Shown here piece after piece: positions 22,941 through 33,167 of a DNA stretch of 64,000 nt. The position numbers and the translations under genes were made by a program. Source of the DNA: Branchiostoma lanceolatum (lineage: Eukaryota > Chordata > Leptocardii > Amphioxiformes > Branchiostomatidae); the NCBI RefSeq assembly GCF_035083965.1, contig NC_089732.1:2772883-2836882 (forward strand). The letters run 5' to 3'. Every line of letters starts with the position of its first letter. Positions within the stretch are counted from its first letter, which is position 1. The notes under the pieces are model-generated. The model was not told the DNA's origin, did not search any database, and saw only the letters and a list, made by a program, of their open reading frames with translations.

Positions 22941-24002
22941 ACTGTGTATGAAATATATCAAAGAATGCTTAGACCTTAGACCCAATAGTGTATATATACA
23001 AGAGTACCTCCTTAACTTTCCTTAGGCGTACGCCTTATATATATACCCCCGCGTGGTTTTGCCTAGTAGTAGATAAATGTGGTGATAAATGTGGTGATAG
23101 ATGTTGATGTGTAAATGATACGTTAAACTCAACATGTGGTTTTATTCCTATAACGTTACATGTACTTGTACGTAGGTTTACTTGTACGTATGTACTACGT
23201 TGATAATGTGTATCCATTTGTTTGTATGCATAGATGCAGTAGGCCTTACAAAAGGCTCTGTACTTTTGTTGTGTCAGTTAAGGTTGTTGTTGTTCTATAG
23301 TCCACGCAGTGACACGCACGCTTTCAATGCTGGGCGCCGATAAAAAAAAAAGCCAGAAGATGGGTCAAACAAAAATGCAAGATGCTTACAATAGTAAATG
23401 TAGAATTCGACAAGTATTGATATAAGAACTCGTAATAGTAGACTATTCACGTTTGTTCTATATAACGTCAACATGTAGAAATAGCAGAGAGGGGATTCTC
23501 GATGAATAGTGAAGACAGACACCGGTTGTCGTGGCCGCCCTCTCCTCTCAATTCATTTTCCCTGTCTGTCCTCTTTAACTTACTCTCTTCCTGATCCTAT
23601 ACGTTTCACAACAGACGTCTTCTGGCAGATTAAGTCATACCTCTGCGGCATTTGTCAAGATTAGTCATGAAGGGATTGGTCAGGGATATGATGAAGGAGT
23701 GAGTACTCGAGTCTTAAGGGGACTGGTCAGCCTGACGCCATCGTGCACAGACTTGAACACTCTTTAAGTTATACGCACAGTCATGCTCAGTAAATATTTC
23801 TCATTTTGCCTTTATTGAAGAAAATCCATTAGTGGTGTGCCACGAGGCATTTGTAAAAACAATTCTTCTAAAAGTGCTCATTGTGTTCAATAATAGTTTG
23901 GTATTCACAGGTTTGTTTGTGGAGGTTAGACATCCAGGTAAACAATATATAAAGACAGTTCAAACTCTACAACTGGATAAAAATTCGGTGATTTATTTCC
24001 GG

Positions 24003-24045
24003 GCGTTTCGAATGACATCCATCATCACTCTTCTTCAGCGTCACT
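24003..24045 (-). ncRNA. Hammerhead-like segment of a dispersed element (candidate)
   Basis: On the minus strand: CTGAAGA, then GAGTGA, a loop, TCATTC, then GAAACGC. CTGAAGA and GAAA match the hammerhead core, and GAGTGA/TCATTC can form stem II. Similar segments are at 4638-4680, 26105-26146, 26288-26325 and 61721-61756. Such motifs are known from Penelope-like elements; that link is inferred. Confidence 0.45.
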
Positions 24046-24125
24046 AAAGTGAACTAGCAAGTTTCCACAATGGCTTCGTTGATCGTCCTCGATCAGCGAA
24101 AATTCCGCTAGAGGGCGTGTTTTTC

Positions 24126-27100
24126 CTATGCCCCGTGGCAGGCCAGAATCTCCTTGCCAGCCTTGGGTTTGTCAGGGATGGACCAGGAGAGCGGGGTGAG
24201 ACCCAACAGCGTGACGTTGCGCTCGTGGGCCTTGGTACGGCGGAACTGCTCGTCGGTCCCGTGAAGACGGTCGAGGACGCCCGTGAAACCGTAGCACTGG
24301 TTAAACCTGTAACAACACACCGTAGTAGTCAGTCTGGTTAACTGTAGAACCGCAACATTACACCGTAGCACTGGTTAAACCTGTAACAACAATACACCGT
24401 CCGTAGCACCGGTTAAAGCTGTAGAACTAGAACAACACGCCATAGCACTGGTTAAACCTGTAACAACAACACACCGTAGAACTCAGTCTGGTTAAACATA
24501 ACAAAAAACAACATCGCATTGAAGCACTGGTTAAACCTGTATAACAGCAACGTCACACCACAGCATTGGCTAAACCTGTAGAACAACAACATCACAGAGT
24601 AGCACTGGTTAAACCTGTAACAACAACACACCATAGCAGTAATTTAACCTGTGTAACAACATCCCCACATTGCAGCACTGGTTGAACCGGTCGAACAACA
24701 TCGCACCATAACACTGGTTAAACCTGTATAACAACAACATCACGCCATAGCACTGGTTAAACCTGTATAACAACAACATCACGCCATAGCACTGGTTAAA
24801 CCTGTATAACAACATCATCAGACCATAGAACTGGTTAAACCTGTAACGTTAGAACAACATCACATCGTGGCACTGGTTAAACCGGTAGAACAACAACATC
24901 ACACCGTAACACTGGTTAGACCTGTTTAACAACCTCATCACACCATAGCAGTCAGGTTACCACTGGTGCCTTGGATTGACAGTGGTAACGTTACATCTTG
25001 TATGACACTACTTAGCTTCCTCTCTATAGTGGCCGACCACATGTCTATAGTGATCACTTTTGCCATTAAAGTGGTTGCTGTATACACGTTTTTATGTCAT
25101 GCCTGGGCAGGGATAACGTACAATACGGGCGTTCCGGACCGGTCTATATTTTACCGCATTGCACGGGCTTCGAAGTCGCATTGCCCGGGTTTCCATTGAA
25201 TGATTCGAACGGGCTTCGCGTGCGCTACTGTCGAAAATTCGAATACCGGATTCGGACGTTGGAATCGATGTTGTTGCAATTTTTGGGCGAGCACACAAAA
25301 TTTTCTCAACTTCTGGCGCATTTTTAATTTAAATTGTTTTTTTTTTCGGGTTTGGTATGGCATAGATATGATACAGGGCGATCCAACCTGCAGGCGGGTT
25401 GGTACCTCGGGCGATACGAAATACACACCGCATTGCATTCTATATTTAACTGCACTTACTTACTGTCAAGTTGGCCTGTAGCAACCTACATTGGAACACC
25501 CGAGACGGACACAGGCCTTGAGGTTGCCAACATGTACCAGGCAATGGGGGGCAGAGACATGGGCAGCTATCACGACTCGAGATAGGAGAAACCTATTCTC
25601 TACCAGACTAACCGCACCGGCTATAGGGAAATATTTGCCAGGGGTGTTTGGCCATCGAGGGTTTCATTCGCAGGCCCTCTCTCCGCAGCCTGCTCCCTTC
25701 ATACAATTCACTCAATTTGGCCAATTTCTACTATTTTCCCAGCGACCCGAGGAGCCTGGTAGATGCTACGAGAAACCTGGACTCGACATAAGCAAGCACG
25801 TACAAGTAACGATAAGTAACTAAGTACTTACTTGGCATGGTGGAAGTCGTGTGCCTCGTTGGAGGGCAGCAGAGGGAAGTGGTAGCCGCTGTGGGAGATG
25901 GTCGTGGCGGTGAGACACAGGCAGAACCACAGCCAGAGTGTCGCCACGTGGGACCCCATGAGGATGGGACCTGAGACGGGGAATAACGAACAGGGTACAT
26001 AAAAAAGGTACAACGAACGAGTACGTTGCTGAAGGTTAGACATCCAGGTAGTAAGATACTCCAAAAATAGCTACTCAAGCAACTGGATAAAATTTGGAAA
26101 CAGTCAGGCGTTTCAGATAGCACCCACTATCTTTCGTCAGTGACTAAGGACAGATCTGGTAGAATTGGGTTTTGTCTTAACTTAACTATCTGTCTTAACT
26201 TACTATTCTATTGAACCATCTGAAATTATCTATTCAGAGGTTTGGTATAAAACCCCAGTTCTACCAGATCTGTCCTTAGTCACTGTCACACTGACGTAAG
26301 ATAGCGGATGCTATCTGAAACGTCTAACAAACAGAGTACATAAAAAAAGTACAACGAGCAGGGTATATAAAAAAAAAGGGAGATGCCCTTTTCACGAATT
26401 TGCTCACGTCACTAGAATGAAAATGAGTACCTTAGCTATAGCTTGAGTTTGGGACGTCCCTCGGAGAAAATGTGAAAAAATTCCAGTTGCCTGCGACTAC
26501 AGGTAGCACGTTGGACAGAACGTACTCCACAGGTGCGTGTTTAGCACAGGCACAGCAGGTGAGTACAGGTGAGAAAATACATTCTTACCTGCGACTACAG
26601 GTAGCACGTTCGACAGAGCGTACTCCACAGGGTGGCAGTACAGTGCGTGTTAGGGTACGATGAGCACAGGTACAGGTGTACACAGGAGTACAGGTGAGAA
26701 AATACATTCTTACCTGCGACTACAGGCAGCACGTTGGACAGAGCGTACTCCACAGGGTGGGCATACAGAGCCACCATCCCGATGGGCGCCGTCCACTCGT
26801 GGTGCTGCTTGTGAATCCACTTGTACAGAACGGGCCGGTGCAGCAGCCTGTGGGAATTAAGATGTCACATGTTAATCACATTTAGTACATGTTAACCAGT
26901 ACAGTGGCATCGTATAGCCGTCGAAAGAACCCAACACACTTATCGAGAACAGAAGGAGTGACCCGTTGTGCTTGGCCAAAAACGCGAGCCGTAGCGAAAG
27001 CGTATTGCACTACTAGCCGAAAAAGGGTTATGCCTCGTATTCAGTCCTAAGTCCCAATTATCTTAGTGTTGGCTATGTATATGTTAGCCGTTTCATAACA

Positions 27101-28680
27101 TGTCACAGGTTATCTAAACTAGTTAATGAGTGGGACTGACCTGTGAAAATAGTAGAACAGAACCTCCAGCACGAGCACAAACACTACAAGCTCCACCAGA
27201 ACCCAGTGGAACAATGGGAGATCCCGTCCGCATGGCATTCCCCTCCAGCGCAAGACGGGCGGCGCACCAAGGCAGATGATCAGGCCGCCAACAACCAACT
27301 GGTTGAATAGAACCAACTTAACGGCTTTCCACAGCTTTACATGGTCCACCTTAAAAAGAAAAGGAAGAAAATGGTTATAGCTGTGATTTTCCAAAAAAAA
27401 ATTCAGCCGCTATTGCAACTGTCAGGCTGCAGCGAAATGAAATAAACCAGTCATCGTAATGTTCACAAGTTGTGGCGTCGCGGTGGCGCAGTGGCAGGGT
27501 GTTTGGCCCAGAACCCTGAGGCCCTTGATTTGAATCCAGGGTTCCCTGGTTTGTCTCGTTGACGTTGTGCACTTGAGAAAGGCTCTTTACACAACTTCTT
27601 GTCATTGCACTGAGGTGAAAATAAGTACCAAGCTTCGGTTAGGGACGTACCTTGGATAGAACGAGCCACACCTCGAACACGTAAAAGAACCCACCACACT
27701 TGTCGAAAATCAAAAGAGTAGGGGTCCTTCCCGGTGTGAGTGGATCAGATAAATGCAGCTTGTACTCTATAGTGCAAACCTGGTGTGTTACGCCATGAGG
27801 CGATTTACCGGGTATGTAATACAAACAAACAAACAAACCAGTTAACTGGAATGTTGACAAGATGCTCACCGGAACGTTCTTGTCCTCCTGTATTTTGTAC
27901 CTCAGCAGGGCGGCGGGATGACCGGTCATGTCTACCACCAGGAGGCAACCGCTCACTATCAGGAACACCAGCGTGGGAACCAACCATGTGCCTGCAAAAG
28001 AAAATATGGATTTTCCTCATTAATCATGCAAATCAAGTCCAAATTTGACTAATCTGCACTTCAGTATGTGCATTTCTGTTTAAGCTACATGCGTACTAAA
28101 TATCATGGAAATCCGTCATTCCTTCGTTCAGTTATTTCCCTTGGCATATTGACAAAAACGCCCCTGCAGTTCCAGAGCAAGCTGCAAGGGGGCCCAAACC
28201 TGAGCAACTCCTTCCTTACATCGCAAGCTATCTGCCACCAGAAAATCAAGACCATAGCGCGTCCAGGTCCCTAAAAGATACGAAAACCGGAAGTTCTGCT
28301 GCAGTACCAAGGTCACACACCAGGGGACCCAAAATCGACCTTGACCTTGACCACCTACCCACATTCCAAATATCATCACAATACACCAAGAGGTTCTAAA
28401 GTTAAGCTAACTACAAAAGTCCGGAAACACACTCAGACACGCCCAAGCAATATTTCTATTTTTCATGCAGATAAAAACTGCCAACCATAACCTATCCATT
28501 ATTTATCATAATCAAAGCCTAGGAGAGGAACCCTTAAGGTAGAAACAGTAGTGTTCATCTGAGTTGTGATCTACGAGAAATCGGCTTCCACTCACCAAGA
28601 GCTCCCAGCAAATGTTCATCTTCTCCAAACAAGTCGTACACCAGATCCCACTGGTCCTGCCAGAAGCTATTTGATGCCAT
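24126..28680 (-). CDS. FAXDC2: FAXDC2-like fatty acid/sterol hydroxylase
   Basis: Six minus-strand exons (28596-28680, 27870-27991, 27141-27349, 26714-26847, 25832-25970, 24126-24306) give 289 aa in one frame. The family consists of ER-membrane di-iron oxygenases acting on sterols or fatty acids. The histidine clusters are visible: HRLLH across the third/fourth exon junction, [12 protein letters not shown], and HDFHHAKFNQCYG near the C-terminus. Hydrophobic segments include [34 protein letters not shown] and [20 protein letters not shown]. The order of motifs, plus [19 protein letters not shown], fits FAXDC2 better than SC4MOL or cholesterol 25-hydroxylase. Human FAXDC2 is somewhat longer at the N-terminus. 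The start [11 protein letters not shown] is the first Met of the first recognisable exon; an extra 5' exon cannot be excluded. Two exon edges are duplicated in introns. Confidence 0.92.
24313..24960 (-). repeat. Minisatellite built from a splice acceptor and exon start (FAXDC2)
   Basis: About a dozen units of roughly 39 bases each contain, on the minus strand, ACAG|GTTTAACCAGTGCTA. This is the acceptor and first bases of the last FAXDC2 exon (from 24306), which encode FNQCYG. Several units near 24710-24840 are nearly identical. Every unit therefore carries a potential 3' splice site. Confidence 0.93.
25285..25447 (+). mobile_element. Hairpin element with ACAACACGG motif (copy 3)
   Basis: CTTCTGGCGCATTTTTAATT, then GGGTTTGGTATGGCATAGA, then GGCGATACGAAATACACACC match the order of blocks in the copy at 37956-38125, reversed. 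Confidence 0.6.
26105..26325. mobile_element. Inverted pair of hammerhead-like element ends
   Basis: 26105-26146 (minus strand) and 26288-26325 (plus strand) each show CTGACG, AGATAG, a loop, CTATCT and GAAACG. The flanks GACAGATCTGGTAGAA and its complement extend the inverted symmetry. It lies in the FAXDC2 intron upstream of 25970. Confidence 0.65.
26489..26640 (-). repeat. Two intronic copies of an exon 3' edge (FAXDC2)
   Basis: 26489-26532 and 26562-26640 repeat the donor end of the exon at 26714-26847 (original block 26692-26764). The nearer copy keeps GCAG|GTAAGAATG exactly; the farther copy has a changed donor (GCAG|GCAACTGG). Confidence 0.9.
26912..27016 (+). mobile_element. SINE-like element, family C
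   Basis: Contains AAAGAACCCAACACACTTAT and the following block GTGCTTGGCCAAAAACGC, shared with 52250-52455 (+) and 14310-14455 and 59846-60030 (-). Confidence 0.65.
27476..27815 (+). mobile_element. tRNA-derived SINE, family B
   Basis: A-box-like GTGGCGCAGTGGCAGG and B-box-like TGATTTGAATCCAGG are spaced as in a tRNA head. The body (CACACCTCGAACACG, CGGTGTGAGTGGATCA) recurs in reverse at 47128-47400 and 60205-60495. It lies in a FAXDC2 intron. Confidence 0.75.
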
Positions 28681-28726
28681 CCACAGGCGTTGTATATACA
28701 TACAAAACAGCAACGTGAAAGGCATA

Positions 28727-28990
28727 GTCCCTCGTTTGTAGCACGCGACGAAAACTCACCTAAAAGTTACTTAGTTCCTGCCTCGTAAGAAGGCTATGAA
28801 GGGGAACTTGACGACGAAACAGCTCGTCCCTCGTTTGTAGCACCTGTACCCTTGTCCCTTAACCTTATTTGAAAGGGATGGTCCCTCGTTTGTAGCACGT
28901 CCCTTAACCTTACTTGAAAGGGATGGTCCCTCGTCTGTAGCACTCGTCCCTAGAGGCCCTCGTTTGTAGCACGCGACTGATCTCTAATCA
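28727..28990. repeat. Interspersed CCTCGTTTGTAGCAC repeats upstream of FAXDC2
   Basis: CCTCGTTTGTAGCAC or a one-base variant occurs about five times just upstream of the FAXDC2 start. The segment ACTCACCTAAAAGTTAC occurs at about 28757 and again at about 29070; on the minus strand it reads as a donor (TTTTAG|GTGAGT), so it may be a duplicated 5' UTR exon end. Confidence 0.6.
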
Positions 28991-29499
28991 GAGATATCCG
29001 TCGAAAAGACTAGGAGTGGCCGAGATTTTTGACGTTTCTCCCTGCTTGGAGAATTCACGCGACCAAGACTCACCTAAAAGTTACACAGCTCATGCCTCGT
29101 AAGAAGACTACGAAAGGAAATGACGACGTTCGTTCATGACAGGATAAACCAGGTCAAGGTCGCCGACGCCTACACTCTTCGCCGATGAACATCGTATAAA
29201 CATAGTTGTTTCAACAGCAAAACAAATGTGATAAACATAACCATTTACCCACGCATATTTATGAACTTGTGTATTCTTACGGCATTTTCAGCTACGGCAG
29301 GTGCAAAAATGACCTGCAAAAGCACCGCGCAACCCTCGTCCCAGTTGGTTTGTCCCAATCCACGGTTTCAAAATCTGGCTTTTGTTCAATAGCTGCACTA
29401 CCTGTTTTACCGACGGGGCGACCAATCAACATGGGTGACTCATCTAACCTATTTCCGGCGCTGGCACTTTATATCTTCGGATACACGAATTAAGGGCCA

Positions 29500-29665
29500 G
29501 TTCACCTCCCCTCTGGCTCACCTCACGTAACCTCATCTCCCCTCATCTCACCTCCCCTCACTTCACGTAACCTCACCTCACGTAACCTCACCTCACGTAA
29601 CCTCCAGCTCCCCTCACCTCACCTCACCTCACGTAACCTCCCCTCCCCTCATCTCACCAGTTCCG
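29500..29665. repeat. CCTCACCTCACGTAA minisatellite
   Basis: Irregular tandem units built of CCTCA and CACGTAA lie between FAXDC2 and the lectin gene. Confidence 0.85.
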
Positions 29666-30129
29666 TAGCTATAATCAGCCGTGTGGGCAGCATGACGTCC
29701 AGCATAGCTCTTCCCGTTCACAGTTGTGCGTATAATCAAGACCACATATTGTTGTCGTAATTCTGTACGTTTCCCAACAGACGTGACGGATAGAGCCATG
29801 ATTCTGCAGTCTTCAACATTAGTCATAAGGGGTGTGGTGAAGGAGTAACAGTCTCAGGGGCACGGGACAGCCTAAACACCGTCTGGCACAGCCTTGCACA
29901 TGATTAGTCATACACACGTGCCATACACCGAGTACGTTTGTCATTTCTACCCTAATTGTAATGAAGAACTTTATTGCACGACAATTGTACACGGTACAAA
30001 GTATGGCAAGAATTCTTAAACATGATACAAAATAGAAGAATAGAATAACATCCTAATTACTACAGTGTACAATACAATAAGGGCTAGCATACGTTTTTGA
30101 TATAGTGTTACTATCGAGTGGGGCTAATA

Positions 30130-30535
30130 TAACTGGGGCTTTAAGCGGGTGACCTCAGACTGAGGACACAAGGTCACCGGGGTCACCTACCATAAAGTGC
30201 ACATAGGGACATCCACACATCGATATGCATGCAACTGACGCATGCGTGAGAGGCTGAATAACAGCTTTCTTTACTGCCAATCATACAAATCAGGACGCCC
30301 CAAAACTCCCAAGCCACTCCCAGCCATGGTAGGGGGGGAGGCTGGGAGGCCATGCGTGGCAATGTATAACTGGGGCTTTAAACGAGTGACCTCAGACTGA
30401 GGACACTGGGTCTCCAGGGTAACCTACCATTAAGTGCACATCGGGACACCCACACATCGATATGCATGCAACTGACGCATGCGTGATAGGCTGAATAACA
30501 GCATGTTTGCTGCCAATCATACAAATAAGGACGCC
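30130..30535. repeat. Direct duplication of about 170 bp
   Basis: Block 30130-30300 recurs at 30366-30535 with few changes. Shared motifs include AACTGGGGCTTTAA, GACCTCAGACTGAGGACAC and GATATGCATGCAACTGACGC. No gene is visible in it. Confidence 0.85.
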
Positions 30536-30936
30536 CAAAATTATTATGCATGTTCATCTCAACATTTGTTTTTCTTGGAACGTGTATCCGATTGGCCCAA
30601 CGATGTACATTACGTCATTTTACTTATGTAAAGGTAATGCAGGTTTTGCATTTGTTCATGAGTCTTAGAATTAGTCTGGTGCTTCTATAAAGCAACGAAT
30701 ACTCAAGCGGGCAGTTATTTTCATTGAGGACAGCTAGGACTAAACATCTTGACTGTCTACAAGAGGGAAAAGTGGCTGAAGGTACTGTGAATCCATGTAA
30801 TATTATATATTGCGGTTGGAAATTTTAGCGGTGGGGGGAAGGGGGTAATTTACTGCACTTAATCTTAACTGTGGGAACAAACATTACCGTTTCAAATATT
30901 AGTGATCAAATATTTGCGATAATGAAATTTTAGCGG

Positions 30937-31632
30937 TTGACACGTGACGTTGAATTAGCTAAAATTAAGCTAAAATTAAGTTACAATAAACAAATCAAGA
31001 ATTACAGTATATCTGTTTGTCTGTGTTCTTTTATGTGTTCCAAAGAAAAGAGTAACCAGTATTGTCTAAAAGAAATATTAGACAATACTGGTTACTCTTT
31101 TCTTTGGAACACTATGAATTTACCTTTAGATAGGAAGCGTATATGTGCATTGTTGAGGAAAAGGCTGGAAGATGTATTCAGTCAAACATTTCTTTATCAA
31201 TTGTCTACAGATCACGGTAAATTAAGATTTTACAAAAAACTGAAAACAGAATACTCAATGGAAAAATATTAACTGTTACCAGATAACTTTGAGCTAAGAT
31301 CGGCAATTAGCAAAATTAGAATTAGCGCCCATCCTCTTGAAATTGAGAAAGGGCGGTACAAAAAGTTACCTGTGGGGGAAAGATTATGTAACTACTGTAT
31401 GTCAAAAGCGGCGGAAGACGAAATACATTTTATCTCAAACTGCCCCTTCAATGATCGGGAAAGAAAAGAGCTTTTTAAAGAAGCCTCCAAAACTTACCAC
31501 AATTTCCAAACGTTTACTGACGAAAATAAAACTAGAACCTTGTTAACCACCCAAAACCCACTCATTATAAAAAAAGTGGGACACTTCGTCTTCCACTGCT
31601 TCCAAAAAAGAAGTCAAACCCAAAAAGCGTAG
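30937..31632 (+). pseudogene. Non-LTR retrotransposon ORF2 C-terminal fragment
   Basis: One frame is open from 30937 to 31632 except for a single TAA at 31270-31272. The translated part has LRFYKKLKTEYSMEKY, then after the stop LLPDNFELRSAISKIRISA, and a cysteine/histidine cluster CNYC...EDEIHFISNCPFN. That cluster is typical of the C-terminal region of many LINE proteins in aquatic animals. No RT core motif is present, so the copy is 5'-truncated and broken. Confidence 0.75.
31035..31112. repeat. Perfect 35-bp inverted repeat at the LINE fragment 5' side
   Basis: Arms 31035-31069 and 31078-31112 are exact inverted copies (GTGTTCCAAAGAAAAGAGTA and so on) around an 8-base loop. Confidence 0.95.
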
Positions 31633-31639
31633 ATTGTAT

Positions 31640-33167
31640 TCCGTAGTAGTTTTTAGAATAGCCATGTGTTCTACAAGTCAACATTGTTAACTCGCATTAT
31701 CTGCACGGTATACCCTTGCTATGTATTGTTTCATGTTGCAATTAGCCCCCGGGCAAGAACTTGCAAAAAAAATTATTATTTATTCGTCCAGAAGTACAAC
31801 TCATCAGGCTTCCCACGCTTGCTCTTGTGATGCCTTCTTACAGCTGAAGTCTGTCAAATTTGTCAAATTTGTCATTGAAATAACCCTCAACCGTACACAT
31901 GGGTACATCTGTAACCAGTGCTATTTGTTTGTAGTATTTTCAGAGTTATTAGTGTTTCATCTCTGATATTTTAGGCATTTGTCACCCAACATGTAATCAA
32001 AACGCAGCAGACCATAGCGATTAATGCATTTATGGCGTTTCGATAGTGAATTTGTACCCCAAATCTATGTTTTTAATAGTATTTTCAGTACCATTAACGT
32101 TGCATCTCTGATATCCTAGGTATTATTAAACCAAAATGTTGTTAATTAATACACAGCAGATTATTGTGATGTATGTCATGGAATTCAGTCTTTCCTTCGT
32201 TCAATTATCCTCCTTGAAAGAATTTAACAAAAACGCCCCCGCAGATCCAGAGCAAGCTGCTAGTGGCCCAAACCTACATCATTACCCCCTATATATTCAG
32301 GGGTACATTTTGGATGGAGGTGAGGCCCCAGTCTGTCTCGGAATAGGCCGTAACTAACGAGCAATTCGCTGATCAATTATGTGCACAATCGTTGAAAATC
32401 ACGAGCCTACAAAAAAGTGTTTTGAAAGAAAAGAACTCGGACCGACGTACTAGCTAGCAAGATGGTCAGATTGTTCCCAAGTGAAAATCCGTAATCTCTT
32501 TGTGCCAAGTGGCCGAGAAACAAAGTCGTAAAGCGGGGGTGTCAGGATCATATCTTGTGGCGATGAATGGATAAGACCCTTTGGTGGTTTTGACACCGCA
32601 ACAGCCCCCAGACCTACATGTATATCCAAGTCAGTCTTAGCGCACATCTCGCGGTGAAAGCATACCAACTTTTGCTGTTTCCGCCAAACCCGATTTTGTG
32701 TCTGCCCACGTTTATCCTTATGCCCCCCTGAGGTCGGTAAGAATTTCTTGCATTGTAAAATAAGTTTGCCAATTGGAAACCTGACATGGTAAAATAGTGT
32801 CCTACACATTTTAGAAGAGAGAATCGGTAGAAGCAACATTCTGATTCTCGTCGGCAAAAGTTGTTTTCGCTGATGTGCATTTTTCGAGACCAATTACGGA
32901 AAAGTGCTTTGAATTTCTAACATTTGATTTTTGATAAGCTCTCTTTTACATATCAAATATTCTATGATATTACAAATTCAGTTCAGAAGGGATAAAGCGT
33001 TCAAAAAAAAAAACGAATCACAAAACACTGGTCTTGAAAGAACAGCTCGGCACTTTTGCCATTTCGAGTGATCGAACAAACATGTTGTATCACTGTAAAC
33101 AGAATGTAAAGATGTCATAAATTTGTATTCATAAATAACTGAATTGAATTGTGTTGTCAAGAAACAG
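31640..33167. other. Region upstream of the lectin gene
   Basis: No gene is recognised. A block at 32176-32290 (AACAAAAACGCCCCCGCAG) resembles 28100-28215 and is a dispersed repeat. The lectin promoter is expected near 32900-33160. Confidence 0.5.

Noticed and set aside
24313-24960. CRISPR-like array of about 39-bp repeats
   Set aside because: There are no unique spacers; the units derive from the FAXDC2 exon border, in a eukaryotic genome.
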